Of a stretch of 64,000 bases of DNA, positions 1-12,418 are shown piece by piece (position 1 is the stretch's first letter; each line of letters opens with the position of its first letter). The notes under the pieces were generated by a model. It had not been told where the DNA came from. It did not search any database and saw only the letters and a list, made by a program, of their open reading frames with translations. The stretch is taken from NCBI GenBank assembly GCA_963995525.1, contig OZ023211.1, positions 55,414,564-55,478,563 on the forward strand. Direction: 5' to 3'. The translations under genes and the position numbers were made by a program. Source of the DNA: Escarpia spicata. Its lineage: Eukaryota > Annelida > Polychaeta > Sabellida > Siboglinidae.

Positions 1-271
1 GTACGAAACTCTTCAGTACTGAACCACTTCGCTCCAACTATAGAATGACTATGAATTAGTGAATTGTAACATACGCAAACGTTTATCATGTGTTAAACGT
101 AAATGCAACGGTTGTTAAGATTATTGTAAGGGACGTGCACCTGCCCCTTAGTATCCATTACGTGGGATTGTAAAATACAGAACAAGAAGATTGTTTTATA
201 TGCGAAAATTCAGGCCTACGCTAGAATACAAAAAATATACTTTGTTTTGACTAAAATGTAAAATGAAAAGG

Positions 272-425
272 TAAGTTATTATACAGCGCAGAATCAAGTC
301 CTTAGAACTGTTCAAAGCGCTTTATTCTTTACTCCCCGGCAGACCTGTTCAATCGAACACCAACTCGACTTTACCAGGGGGAATTCAGCCACGATGCAAT
401 TAATGCTCGAAGACTGTTCTGACCT
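272..425 (-). mobile_element. tRNA-derived SINE, 5'-truncated copy
   Basis: Read on the minus strand, this matches the tail and body of the SINE at 3871-4196: a GCGCTRTATAA-like tail, the 'aaagcgctttgaacagt' block, the 'ggcagacctgttcaatcgaac' block and the 'gcaattaatgctcgaagact' block come in the same order. The tRNA-like head is missing. I assigned it by matching copies within this window only. Confidence 0.6.
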
Positions 426-1193
426 ATATTATCTCATTTAATGTTTCACAGTTCTGCATATTCAGATTTGTCTACACCGATGTTCCTATGATGTTAGTTT
501 TAAAATTTTTGAAATTTTTTGAGTGAAACGAAACGCTCGATTTGGTGCAATTTGGAACATTGAAACGTAAAATATAAGTAGAATAAATCAGTTGAATCAT
601 CATAAGAACTCGTCTTTACCGCACCTGGCCGTCAGGTATTGTACAATATGGGTTCTATGTCTATTGGTAAAGTCGGGCAGGTGTGACGGAAAGATGGTGA
701 CTACTAAAATTCACAGCGGTTCGTTTCTGCCTTTCACCAAGTGCAGCAATATATCAAAGGAACATAAAAAGTACTCGAATGACGCACCCGAGTTCCGTCT
801 GAATCTACATGCCAGCCGCCTTTGAATCATTGGTATACTGCGCATGGCATAAGTTTTTTTGGTAGGCATCTGGTGGTAGTAGCCAAAGTGCATTTTAGCA
901 TACATATTTTATTGTGTGTCTTTATTACAGTTAGCGCCTTTATGAGTAAAGGTTACAACTACAGAAAATAAACATTGCTAAAAGACGCTGTGAATAAATG
1001 CAACAACGAATCCTCCAATGAGTTGGATGATAATATCTAAACTGCGTTTTGGCTCATCGTTTTAGAAAATGAACATAAATCCTTCCTCGTATCTACTTCG
1101 AGTATGTCATGCGAGCACAATTATTATTATTACTTGTCACAGGGCCCTGCCAACAATTAAGCAAATAAAGTGGAACAATGGACCGCCTCACCC
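426..1193. other. No recognisable gene
   Basis: AT-rich unique-looking sequence. The short open frames here (60-77 codons) show no family motif, and I see no repeat or RNA gene. Confidence 0.5.
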
Positions 1194-1250
1194 ACTCACA
1201 CACACATACACACACACACACACACACACGCACGCACGCACACGCACGCA

Positions 1251-1282
<32 letters not shown>

Positions 1283-1412
1283 CACACACTCTCTCTCTCT
1301 CGTTCTCCCCCCCTCTCTCTCTCCCTTTTTCTCTCTCTCCCTCCTCCCCCCTTTCTCTATCATTTAATCACCCACTCACTCTCCCCCTTCCCCTCTCTCT
1401 TTTTGCCCCCTT
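1194..1412. repeat. Compound microsatellite (CA)n / (CGCA)n / (CT)n
   Basis: A CA run passes into CGCA repeats, back to CA, then into a long impure CT tract. Open frames across it encode only Thr-His or Ser-Leu strings and are not genes. Confidence 0.95.
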
Positions 1413-1427
1413 ATATATAAGCAGAAG

Positions 1428-1705
1428 AGAAGATCAGCACAGAAGTACAGAGAAGAAGGTGGAATTGGATCGGGCATGTGCTGAGAAAGAAGGCCCAAAA
1501 CCACTGCCTGACAGCACTGACATGGACGCCGGAAGGAACAAGAAAAGTTGGTCGACCAAAAACAACGTGGAGAACCACAGTGGAAAAAGAACGGAAGCAA
1601 CTGGGCTGGGCAACATGGAGCAAAGCCAGACACATAGCCGTTGACAGGGCGAGGTGGCGGAGTCGCACAGCAGCCTTATGGGCCACAAGGCCCGAAGAGG
1701 ATAGG
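1428..1705 (+). pseudogene. 3' end of a non-LTR retrotransposon (APE-RT LINE) ORF
   Basis: The plus strand encodes a WNWIGHVLRK box, then a 'GRPKTTWRTTVEKE' box and a final 'RARWRSRTAALWATRPEED' block. This is the C-terminal tail of the endonuclease/reverse transcriptase polyprotein of RTE-like LINEs in many invertebrates. Only the last ~90 residues remain; no reverse transcriptase palm is present upstream, so it is a 5'-truncated dead insertion. A (TA)n tract follows the stop region, as is common for these elements. The fragment at 28952-29280 (minus strand) is the same tail type. Clade assignment within APE-type LINEs is from memory of the motif and is only moderately sure. Confidence 0.75.
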
Positions 1706-1885
1706 TACATATATATATATATCTCTCGCGCGCGCTTTCTCTTGTTTTCTGTCTATCTTTGTCTAAAACTCTCTCTCCACCTCTCTCTCTCCCTCTCTCC
1801 CATCCTCCGTCTCTCGCTCCCTCCCTCGCTCTCTTGCACGCACCCACGCACGCACCCACGCACGCACGCACACACACACGCGCTC
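1706..1885. repeat. Compound microsatellite (TA)n, (CT)n, (CGCAC)n
   Basis: A short TA run, then impure CT and CGCACC/CGCA repeats directly after the LINE tail. Confidence 0.85.
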
Positions 1886-2088
1886 ACTACGTTGATAACA
1901 CTTTTGCTGTTACTCATAACTGACATACGCGGCTACTTATTGAACACTAGATGCAGTGTCCCGCAGTGTGTGAACCCATCATACACGTCATTATCACACC
2001 GCATGCAAGTTGTGTTGTGTAAATTCAACACACCTCTCTTCCCTGCGCCAACAACGACGCAGTGGCAGCCACTGCAGGGTGTAGCGTG

Positions 2089-2120
2089 ACGGGGGTGGGG
2101 GGGGGGGGTGGGGGGGGGGC
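2089..2120 (+). repeat. G-rich tract, potential G-quadruplex
   Basis: Runs of 5, 12 and 10 G separated by single T residues. Such a tract could form a G-quadruplex on the plus strand. The length may be unreliable in the assembly. Confidence 0.7.
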
Positions 2121-3290
2121 ACTCCGGTGTTACCTAAATAGCATGGCTGAAACTAGGTCATCGATTGTCATGCTATTTGTATACACTATGTACACTATTG
2201 AACAGTGTTTTATACGTACACTGTATGCAGAGCCTATTCAGTGTAAATTTAATCGATGACATACGTTTTTGAAATAGTCAACCGCCGTCTGGTGTTCTGC
2301 GTCTTGTGTGCTACATTGTGTAACAGACCTGCAGTGGCTAATTTAGTTAATTACTATTATTATTAGTTATTAGAGAAAGACTAGAATAGAAAATCCAGAT
2401 TCGCGTTACATAACAGCATTTTATAAAAGAATGCTGCACAAGGCAAGCATATGGTTGCCGTTACTGTGGGCGCGTTTCTAAAGCAACAAGGTTTGAACGA
2501 TTTGTTTATTTTCGCGTCTGTAGGCGTAGTTCTGGGTGTCTACCGGAACAGAATGTAGTTGACAGATAAGAGTCATGACTGGAATTTTGTGCAGACATTG
2601 GCCTGACCTTAGATTCACTTCGTGACCATGTCCTGGTTTTAAGATCGAACCGGAAAGATGAAATTATGCAAATAAATGCAGACCCCCTCACGTGAGTGAG
2701 CACCCTCATCCCCATAATATGACAACATTAAAACACGCATGCATAGAGCCATCATTCTACAAATTTCATACTATGCGTTTCGATCCCTTACAGACAATTC
2801 CCGGATTTGGCTTGATGTCAAACCAGTATATTTAAAAGGGAACTATTTTTGGAATTACGGGGAGGGCGGCAATGAACACACACGAAGAGACACGTTGACG
2901 CTCTCCACGGAAAACTAGGAAAATGTTTCCCACAGTTTAGTCTTATCAAAATTTCGGCAAATATAAACCACGGTGGTTTATATATTGCTTTATCTTTCGA
3001 TCTTCAAAAACCACGGACACTTTAAATGTAAAAATGGACTGTCGGCGCACATGAATGTGCGAACGTTGTACGGACACCATGTCTGCAGTTTCTACTGATG
3101 AATAAAACATATATATTCGTGACGAACCTGGAATGCTTGTTTGTTCAATTTCATTGACAAACAAATACACCCTTAGCCGTGAGGGGACAATGCATCACCA
3201 CAGCACGATGATGCACACGGCATGGCGAGCGACATACCCGAGGTAAGGCTCCGGTCTTCTTAAGCCATTTGCGTACCGCCCAATTGAAGG
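2121..3290. other. No recognisable gene
   Basis: I see no conserved motif, RNA gene or repeat array. Several short open frames lack any family signature. Confidence 0.5.
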
Positions 3291-3320
3291 AAGGAAGGAA
3301 GGAAAGAAGGAAGACGGAGG
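3289..3320 (+). repeat. (GGAA)n microsatellite
   Basis: About seven GGAA/GAAG units with one interruption. Confidence 0.85.
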
Positions 3321-3449
3321 GGACAACAACTTTACAATTGAAGGTTTCCAAAGCACACGAATTTTTCCCGTTTTGTTTGACTACCCTGACGTTACGCACC
3401 GCACAAATAATCCCAGTTTAGCTGTGAACAGATGTAAAGGGGTTATTAC

Positions 3450-3527
3450 ATCAACCATCAAGCATCAATCATCAAGCATCAAGCATCAAGCATCAAGCAT
3501 CAAGCATCAAGCATCAAGCATCAAGCA
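3450..3527 (+). repeat. (CATCAAG)n short tandem repeat
   Basis: About eleven copies of a 7-bp unit, one with an A-to-T change (CATCAAT). Confidence 0.9.
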
Positions 3528-3870
3528 AACAAGACTTCGTAGTTAATTGTCAGATCTCTTTTCTACAACAATTATTCTCATCCTTTGAAAAACATCCATT
3601 TGTCCCGTTTACAACGCACACTCGTCCATATAAATGTCAGAAATGACCCCTCCCCGGATGTGTTCATAGTATCCTCTTCTAACACATCTCTCGATTCCTT
3701 GGCTCTCCTCACCATGTCCCTCGTTCATACTCTTTATCGTCACCTGGCGCGTTTGCTCTCCATCGGCAGTCCCCACACCTTCCTGACCGTACTGTCTTCT
3801 TCTTCTCTTCGTGCCACGTGTCCAACCCACCGCAGTTTGATCCGTCTTCAGTTTTAATATACTGATGTAT

Positions 3871-4196
3871 GTGGAGCGCGGTGACGCAGCGGAGAGAGCA
3901 TCAGACTTCCAATCGAGATAACTCGGGTTCGAATCTTGTGCTACAAGTTCGTACACTCTGCGTTGCTCCAGTTCGCTCAGCTGTATGAAAGAGTACCTGA
4001 CTATAGACAGTGGTGTGTATTTCAGTGCGAATAGTCTTCGCGCATTAAATGCAGCGTAGCTGAATGCTTCTCAGAGAAGTCGAGATAGTATTCGATTTAA
4101 CATGTCTGCCAGGAAGAAAAGTGTAAAGCGTTTTGAGCAGTCTGGTGGACTGGATACTGCGCCATATAAGAAGTTGCTTTTACTTTTTTTGTATGA
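3871..4196 (+). mobile_element. tRNA-derived SINE, near full-length copy
   Basis: A pol III box A-like sequence (TGACGCAGCGG, 3882-3892) and a box B (GGTTCGAATC, 3926-3935) lie 34 bp apart in a tRNA-like head. A ~200-bp body follows, then the tail 'GGATACTGCGCCATATAAGAA' region and a T-rich end. Relatives occur at 272-425 and 5272-5545 on the minus strand and at 21582-21796 on the plus strand, which shows it is a dispersed family and not a single tRNA gene. Confidence 0.8.
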
Positions 4197-4199
4197 GCC

Positions 4200-4710
4200 T
4201 AAACGAAACAGGTGCTAATAGCTTCTCCCCCACGACCCTAATTTCGTGGCATGTCGTGCATTGATGTTTTAAGATTGTATTTTCGTAGCCATCCTGTCGA
4301 TGCAAAATCTACATAGTCCAAAACACTGGCAGTATATTGTAACCATTGCATTTTATATGTAAGGAACAAGAGGCCTTACGTAAGTAATAACCGCTAATAA
4401 GATTGCATCTTTCTGGACATGTGATATACTTTTTTTATCATGTTGTTCACTGAGCAGCATCATTGATGCAATCCCCGCATTGACCCCTGACAGCGCATTA
4501 ATACCACCAACAAACCATTAATTGCCACGATGTCATCAAATGACGTGATATATTGCAACTTCCACACGCTCATACGCGCATGATAGGTGTACGTCGCAAT
4601 ATTACTGATCCTCTGTGACGTATTAAATATGAGATCGATTTATACGTGTGTGTATGATGGGTCAACCATGTCTCATGGAAACACCAATCATATTATTGGT
4701 CATCTTTAAC
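4200..4710. other. No recognisable gene
   Basis: Unique-looking sequence between a SINE and a CA array. Nothing supported. Confidence 0.5.
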
Positions 4711-4711
4711 C

Positions 4712-4983
<272 letters not shown>

Positions 4984-5271
4984 TTGCATGTTTAAACATG
5001 TCAAATATATTGATTATCTGTTGTCAACACATCTATTTTAGCAAGAACTATGGCCTGTTATACCCGAGTTACCCGAAAACCACCCGATTCATATATTAGT
5101 TCCTCCATAGAATCTGACGCTCTCGTCCCTATATTTAGATTATAATTGCATCAAATGTGTGCCTGCCCTACGCACCTCACGCATCTACCCCTATAATAGC
5201 GGGAGTAAAGTAAGTAAGAAAAGTAAAGGTAAGTTCATATATATCGCGATATCCAATGTCCTCGTGACTGC

Positions 5272-5545
5272 TCACAGTGTACACACTTCACTTTCTGGCA
5301 GATCAGTTCAATCGAACACCATCTAGACTTCCCAGGGAAGCATTAAGCCACGCTGCAATTACTGCGCCAAAACTACGCATATCCACCGCGGTCTACTGCC
5401 AGGTACTCATTTACACAAACAGGTGATACGGAGCAACGTGGATTGTATGAGCTTTCCATGGTTTGAGTCAGCAAGAGAACTGGAACACAGGATATCTTGA
5501 TTGAGAGTCCGATGCTTTCAAAACCACGCCACCGCGCCCCACAAA
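5272..5545 (-). mobile_element. tRNA-derived SINE, diverged copy
   Basis: On the minus strand, a head resembling the 3871 copy (GGGGCGCGGTGGCGTGG...) is followed by the shared 'gagtacctggcagtagacc' and 'gcagtaattgcagcgtgg' body blocks and the 'gttcgattgaactgatctgccag' block. Box B is degraded. Confidence 0.65.
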
Positions 5546-5779
5546 CGTTCCCCCAACACATTGCCGAAAGTCTCCCGTCAAGTTACTTCCTAAACAAGCA
5601 ATTTCCGTTATGAGAACAAGAGTTCTCCTGTGCAGTCCTAAGACATGGACCCAACCGCCAGTCGCAATGCATCAATGCTCGTGTAATGCAGGTGACTCAC
5701 GACGTACTTCAATCAGAACTGTTATTAATAAATTGATTAACTAATTCTATCAGAATTATTTAAATAGATAACCATATGT
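5546..5779. other. No recognisable gene
   Basis: Nothing supported. Confidence 0.4.
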
Positions 5780-5780
5780 A

Positions 5781-5850
5781 CAGTGGAACCTCATTTTACG
5801 GTCATCTCAGTAATACAGCCACTTCGCAATTAAGGTCACTCTGGGACAAT
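5781..5850 (+). mobile_element. Possible pogo/Tigger-like transposon end
   Basis: The sequence CAGTGGAACCTCATTTTACGG, preceded by TA, resembles the terminal inverted repeat of pogo/Tigger elements (known consensus starts CAGTGGAACCTCG). I could not find the opposite end downstream, so this may be a one-ended remnant or chance. Confidence 0.35.
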
Positions 5851-6690
5851 CCCAAATTATTTTTGGTATAGGAAGTTAGTCCTGTTAATTTAGCAGAATA
5901 TTACGGTATGTTCAAATATCCTGATATTGTGCATACAAAATCGTAAATATTAATACATGCAGGTTCAGCTATCATTTGGTCGAATTTCCGGGTGTGTCGC
6001 GATTGACCAAACAAGGAGTAGGTTAGCATTGTTTACATTTAGAATTTCCTGGCCAGGTCCGTGAGGATTTAGTGTACTACATGCCTACATCGGTGCATCT
6101 AATACTGACATAGCTTAGTTTTGCAGGACATAGTTATAATAGTCTTGCAGGGCAGATACATGTATATATATAGCTTAGCCATGCAGTTCAAAACAAAATA
6201 CGTATACATAGGTAAACCAGCGAGTCTACGTCACGTCGTAATATGGCTAATACTCGGCGCTAAGTGTGTTTGGGCTGTATCGCATTACCCGTCCGCCTCC
6301 GTCGGTAGTGTCACGTACAGTTTCCTCCCACACCCACCTTGTACGGTTTCTTGTGTCGTCTTCAACTGCCGTGCTCCTGGGATCGACACAAGTTGACTAG
6401 AGTAGTTCCCACGACTCGGAGCAACTGTCGCCGCTGTTCCTGTTTGTCACTCTGGTGGCGAATTGTGCCAGTCAGTAACTATCCCGGCCAAACAATGCCC
6501 GAATAAATGTAATGCTCGCCGACGTCGCCGCTTGTCGGTGTGAAGCCACGCGTGAACGGCGGTGAACCGTGGCGGGGGGGGGGGGGGTCACACCACATAA
6601 TGTGTCAGCACTTTGTGAGTCACTAGTGTCGTAACACATTAGTGTGTTGATTTATTTGATACCGAACACGCACACACTTTACGCGCGCGC
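5851..6690. other. No recognisable gene; G14 run inside
   Basis: No conserved coding motif. A run of 14 G is at 6574-6587. Confidence 0.5.
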
Positions 6691-6693
6691 GCA

Positions 6694-7107
<414 letters not shown>

Positions 7108-8183
7108 CACCTCTGAACGTGTACACGCTCATTGTAAGAGTGATAGCTCCGTTGTTTAAAACTAAACGTGTATTATTTATACTTTCTAGATACAGTGGTA
7201 CGGCGTTTCAATCACGAAGGATTCTATCACTCACTAAAAGGACGGTCAATATACACTAGTAGTATCTGATGTATTCTTTAGAGACTAATCAGCGGTATAC
7301 GCTGCCGTCGACTATGTAGGATGTATAGAAACACTACACGAGGGAGGTCAGACATCGTATCTTAAAATGGATTAGTCACACGAAGCTTACAAGAAATGGG
7401 CATATGTCACGTATTATGAGAGAAAACATTGATATAGCTGTCGAAACTCATACACACTAACGTACACCTAGCCGCGGAACAACAGACCAATGGCAGCAAT
7501 TGTCACCATTATATTATGTTGAACTGTAACTCGTTCTCCTGATCATTTAATTTCTGATGGCGCCAATTTATAATAACTCCAATGACGCCACCTGGTGAAT
7601 GACGTAAACATCACTGAGAAGGTAAAACATTCCAAATAACGCTCTACTGTTGTATTTATGGTCAAATACAGCACCAGTTGGTAGATCGAATGCCAATGGT
7701 TCAAGAAACCAAATGACTTGAGAAAGAGGCGAGAGTGGATTTGGGCGCCAGAGAGGATATATGGAGATATATTTACCAAGCCCCAACGTTAGCATAATAG
7801 TATTTTATATATATATATATATTGTGGCAGATGACAAAACGTATGCTTAAACCAAGAGTGATAATAATCAGTCTTTATATAATATGTCTTTCTAAAGTGT
7901 GTGTTTAACATGTTTGGTCAGATGACGACACAGCAATACTATTAGTTATTTTCTCAACAAGAGTAAATTGTGTAAACCAACAATAATACAATTTGCTGGG
8001 TACTGGGCACAGTTCTGTCTAAGGTCGGTCTACACTAGCGATCAATGGATCGTTTGATCTGGCCACACTGCGTTGCCAGACAAATAGGACAATGAATCGC
8101 GCATGTGTAAATTGTCCCTGGGAGTCATGGGAGATAGACGGTTTCCCAATCACCTGAAAAATATCTACACGCAGTTGTATTAT

Positions 8184-10049
8184 AAGAGCTTCAAAGAGAA
8201 GCTATGAACAATATTTAGCTAGTAATATAAAACATGACAGCAAGAGTTTTTATGCGTATGTTCGAAGCAAACAGAAAGTTCAAGATAAGATCGGTCCTCT
8301 AGAAGATAGTGCTGGAAATATAATATCACAGGGATTCTTAATGGCGGAAGACCTGAATGAGTACTTTAATTCAGTGTTTATCAGAGAAGATAGTAGTTCA
8401 CTGCTAGTACCAGAGGCTAAGTTCAAGGAGGCAAATTCAGACTATTTAGGACAATTAATTGTAACCCCGAAAATGGTAGCTAAGAAAATAAGGGTTATGA
8501 AGGATAATAACTCACCTGGAGTGGATGGGATTCCGCCCAAACTACTATTGGAAATTGTAAAACAAATTAGCGTACCGCTTGCAACAGTTTTCAATTTGTC
8601 ATTAGAAGAGGGAGTGGTTCCTATAGAATGGAAAGAGGCAAACATTATATCGTTATTTAAAAAAGGTTCGAGAAACAAGTCAGTGAGTTTAACATCAGTG
8701 ATTTGCAAATTATTAGAAAGACTAATTAAAGATCACATGGTGGATTTTCTTGTTAAACAAAACTTGATAAATCCATCTCAACATGATGTTTCTAAAGCGA
8801 GGTCATGCTTAACAAATATGTTATGTTTTTTGGAAGACATCACTAAGTGGGTAGATGAGGGATCACCAGTAGATATCGTCTACTTAGATTTTCAAAAAGG
8901 TTTCGACAAATTACCACGTCAAAGATTACTGCTTAAACTAAAGGCCCATGGCATAGGAAATGGTGTAATAAACTGGATAGAACAATGGCTGATTGACAGA
9001 AGACAACGTGTAGTAGTTGATGGGGAGGCTTCAAACTGAAAATCGGTATTGAGTGGGGCACCACAGGGATCAGTATTAGGACCTATATTATTCTTAATAT
9101 ATATCAACGATTTGGATGATAAAATAACAAGCAAGGTGTTGAAATTTGCGGATGATACAAAAGTGTTTAGAAGGATTAAAAGTGATGGAGATAGACAGCA
9201 TTTACAAGATGATCTTGACAGGTTGATCAAATGGTCTGAAAAGTGACAAATGCTGTTCAATTTTGGGAAATGTAAATGCCTCCACGCAGGACATGGGAAC
9301 GAAGAGGTAGAATATACAATGGGGGGCACTGTACTAAGTACTACTGTAAAAGAAAAGGACTTAGGGTTAACCATTAGTGTTGATATGAAGGTTTCAGAGC
9401 AGTGCGGAATTGCAGCTTCAAAGGGAAATCAAATCCTTGGATTAATTAGGCGAGACATAACGTATAAGGAAAAAGAGCTAATAATACCGCTGTACAAAAC
9501 AATAGTTAGGCCTCATTTAGAATATTGTATTCAAGCGTGGAGGCCATATCGCAGGAAGGACATAGATATGCTAGAGAGAGTGCAGAGGAGAGCAACTAAA
9601 ATGATACCAAAACTGAGGGATCTTAGTTACGAAATACTAAAAAATGCGGTTTAACAACACTAGAGACCAGGATATTGAGAGGAGATCAGATAGAAGTGTT
9701 TAAAATATTGAATGTTTATGAAAGTATTGATAGAAATATTTGTTTCTCAGTTAAGAAAGATAGACGGACTAGAGGACATGAAGTTACATTAGCAAAGGAG
9801 CAGAGTAGATTAGATATAAGAAAGTTTTAATTTTCACAAAGGACCATAAATGAATGGAACAGATTATCTGCTAATTGTGTGGGTGCTAGTAGCGTGAATA
9901 TGTTTAAACATAAAATCGACACATACCTCAGGCGGGCGGGATACACATAGATAAAAGGGTCGGACTCTCGATAAGCCAAAGGGCTTCCTTGTCCACCTGC
10001 CACCTAGAGTTAATTCTCTGGGTGTCAATCTTGTTAAGTCTTGTTAAAG
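8184..10049 (+). pseudogene. LINE (Jockey/CR1/Rex-like), 5'-truncated, inactivated
   Basis: A reverse transcriptase reads from 'RSYEQYLASNIKHDSKSFYA' to 'HKIDTYLRRAGYT'. Visible RT blocks: SPGVDGIPPKLL, IVYLDFQKGFDKL (palm Asp), SGAPQGSVLGPILF and the catalytic-site box FADDTK, then the thumb/C-terminal 'PLYKTIVRPHLEYCIQAW'. It is broken by TGA stops at 9037-9039 and 9244-9246, both at expected Trp codons, and by a frameshift near 9650. No endonuclease domain remains. Duplication copy B lacks the insert ('gttgtattatctacaat' near 24370), so this locus has a filled and an empty site. The target duplication is at most TAT (8181-8183 / 10050-10052). The 3' tail ends in CTTGTTAAG-like repeats. Confidence 0.9.
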
Positions 10050-10286
10050 TATCTACAATACTGAGGCGAATCTTGTCATTTGTATCGCATCGGGCAACGC
10101 CGATCTAAGATTAATACTTTCGAAGTGGTTCTCTCACCTACTTGTCGAGTAAACTGGTCAAATACTGATGTTTACTCCTTAACGCCCCCACACATGCCGG
10201 GCGGTTAATTTTATTTTACTACATTTAATAAGAGCTGTTATACGCATCCGCTGCATGGTTGTACTATTTTTGCCGTGGTAATATAA

Positions 10287-10514
<228 letters not shown>

Positions 10515-10658
10515 ATGGCTTTACAACTTCATAACAGGTGTGGAGTTTCTGAATGTTGTGGTACGTCCTTTGAGTGTGTGGAGCTTGCCAAAACGTCCGA
10601 GACAGACTTGGATACCGCGAACACGTGATTTGGAGCCAGTCATTAGTAGATTTTAAAC

Positions 10659-10830
10659 TTAAGTCGACTTCTTTTCAATGACATGAGCGTAGTAACCAGG
10701 TATCTGCACCTCTCCAATCGGCTTGAAGTCAGCATAGATCGTTTGTTTGGTATCGGCTCCAAGCGTGTCTTGAATCAACCTGTTGAAGTCCGCTAGACGA
10801 TGCGGGTAGTAGGACAAACGGAAATTCTGG
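10659..10830 (-). CDS. GNMT: Glycine N-methyltransferase, last coding exon (copy A)
   Basis: GNMT transfers a methyl group from S-adenosylmethionine to glycine, giving sarcosine and S-adenosylhomocysteine in the cytosol. This exon encodes the C-terminal 56 residues plus a TAA stop. It starts after the acceptor 'ttgtttcag' and opens with one base completing a Ser codon, then QNFRLSYYPHRLADF. The FRLSYYPH box, DFKP and a final YxxHVIEKK-like strand match the C-terminus of animal GNMT. Intron phase 2 fits exon 4 at 11692-11834 exactly. It is on the minus strand, so it is downstream of exons 3 and 4 of the same copy. A near-identical exon is at 25138-25309. Confidence 0.9.
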
Positions 10831-10839
10831 CTGAAACAA

Positions 10840-11690
10840 GTAAGCGAATCCATTATTATAATATATTGTAGTATAAATAATGTTATGAAATAAATAAATT
10901 AAAACTGCGTAAATTAAAAATCTCACTGATTCACTCGCTCACTCAAGTCTGTGTGTAGGGACATTTTTATAGAAAGGCTGACGTCACGAGTTTCTACTCT
11001 TCCCAGTTTGCCGGTCGCCGAAGTGAGAACACTAGTTTAGATGCTCAGCAAACTCAATATTTTTGTCAATCATTTGGTAGAATTTGTAATTATATGTTTT
11101 CAGCTGATTATATTATGCCACTTTCCTTTAAGTTGTATTATTGTGAGATGCTTGTATTCATATCCCCATAGCCAGTACAACCGTTTACGATGTAAATAAT
11201 CGCCGAATTTGCTGTGGTGCTGTAACTTGTAAAATATGCGTCCGCATGTTGCATGGTATGGCATTATAATAGATGTTCATGTACATAAAACAATTAAGTC
11301 AGTTTCTGAATCGAAGGGAATGTGAAAAACCAACAAATGAACCGGCGTGTTCGTGTTTATGTCAAGCAAAACTAGGAACTTGGCGCGTCATAATCGACGT
11401 CACAGCTCGGCGCTTATTGGCTAAACCTTTCGCCATGAGCAAGATCCAAAACCCGGGATACCGGACATGTTACTGGAATATTCCTCTTTGAGACGGCATG
11501 CCGATTTAACCACTGACGTGAAAATGTTTATTGGAATTCCAAATAGTTTGTTTGTATTAACTTTTTAGGTGGATAACACCAACAGGTTGTCTTTTGTTTC
11601 GCTTTAATGTTTCACGTGACGTCAATTGGGTAAAGATCAAAATCTTCGCCAATGCAAAGAGACACCAACAATATTATAGACAGAAACTTA
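10840..11690. other. GNMT copy A intron
   Basis: Intron between exons 5 and 4. It contains a short 'cactgattcactcgctcactcaag' stretch at 10923-10947 that in copy B is expanded into ~473 bp of CACT repeats. No gene is seen inside. Confidence 0.7.
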
Positions 11691-11691
11691 C

Positions 11692-11834
11692 CTGTCTCCA
11701 GAAGCTTTCTCCGTATGTTGTACATCGCTTCCGTTGTTGACTGCAGACTGATGAAGTTTGTGAGTGAGTGTTATCCAGATCGATTTGCCGTTCGCATACT
11801 TCACAGACACGTGGAAATCTTGAATGAAGTCGCT
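11692..11834 (-). CDS. GNMT: Glycine N-methyltransferase, exon 4 (copy A, full length)
   Basis: A 143-bp exon from acceptor 'ggtctacag' to donor 'GTAAGT'. It encodes SDFIQDFHVSVKYANGKSIW and continues to EKASGD, phase 0 in and phase 2 out. It corresponds to the GNMT segment between the 'NIYYK' box and the 'FRLSYYPH' box (in mammals, 'TKDVTTSVLIVNNKAHMVTL'), which forms part of the subunit core. Both splice phases agree with the neighbouring exons of copy A. Compared with copy B it has 51 extra bases in its 3' half, so copy A is the complete form. Confidence 0.85.
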
Positions 11835-11840
11835 CTGTAG

Positions 11841-12415
11841 ACCAGTACAAATAACCGCAGATAAATAGCAGATGGAAATCAACCATATTGGGTTGATGTC
11901 ATCTACGTTTGCGAAGTGTGCTGACGTTTATTTATAGCAACTCAATATATATGCATGTAGTACACATGCACAAATTATTATGAAAACATATTTAATTACA
12001 AATATATTATTTCAGTAGTAGGTTACATTGACAGAATATACACATACACTCAAACCTGTACATCAGATATGTTATACTCCGAAGGTGTTGCCAATATCAA
12101 TGGCAACCTCAACTTGTGCCGTCCGTAATACCGTTTTCAAAATGAAATAACATAGAATGAATAAAATGTTTTGTATGAATCTGTCGTAATTGGACAATTC
12201 GACCCGGGTCAGGGTCCTCGAGTAAACTGACCTATCTGTTTGTGCACAAGTGATAACGTTGCCGTTGCGCAATGTGAGTTATCACATTTTCCTATTATCG
12301 GGATTATCCAAATTTCGAATGCTGAGTTTTGACATTTTTATCGGAATTATCCAAATTTCGAATGCACTTTAATCGTGTAGTACATGACGCTAAATTGTGT
12401 ATGAACTCAAAACCA
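11841..12415. other. GNMT copy A intron 3, unique part
   Basis: AT-rich intron. Matches copy B 26728-27450 except for about 215 bp present only in B. No gene seen. Confidence 0.7.
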
Positions 12416-12418
12416 TAC

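Noticed and set aside
3871..3945. Functional tRNA gene
   Set aside because: Box A and box B are present, but the arms do not form a complete cloverleaf and the sequence continues into a repeated SINE body.
9037..9246. Two TGA codons at conserved Trp positions of the LINE, suggesting TGA = Trp
   Set aside because: The same ORF has a frameshift near 9650 and lacks its 5' half, and GNMT exons use normal codons. Ordinary TGG-to-TGA decay is enough.
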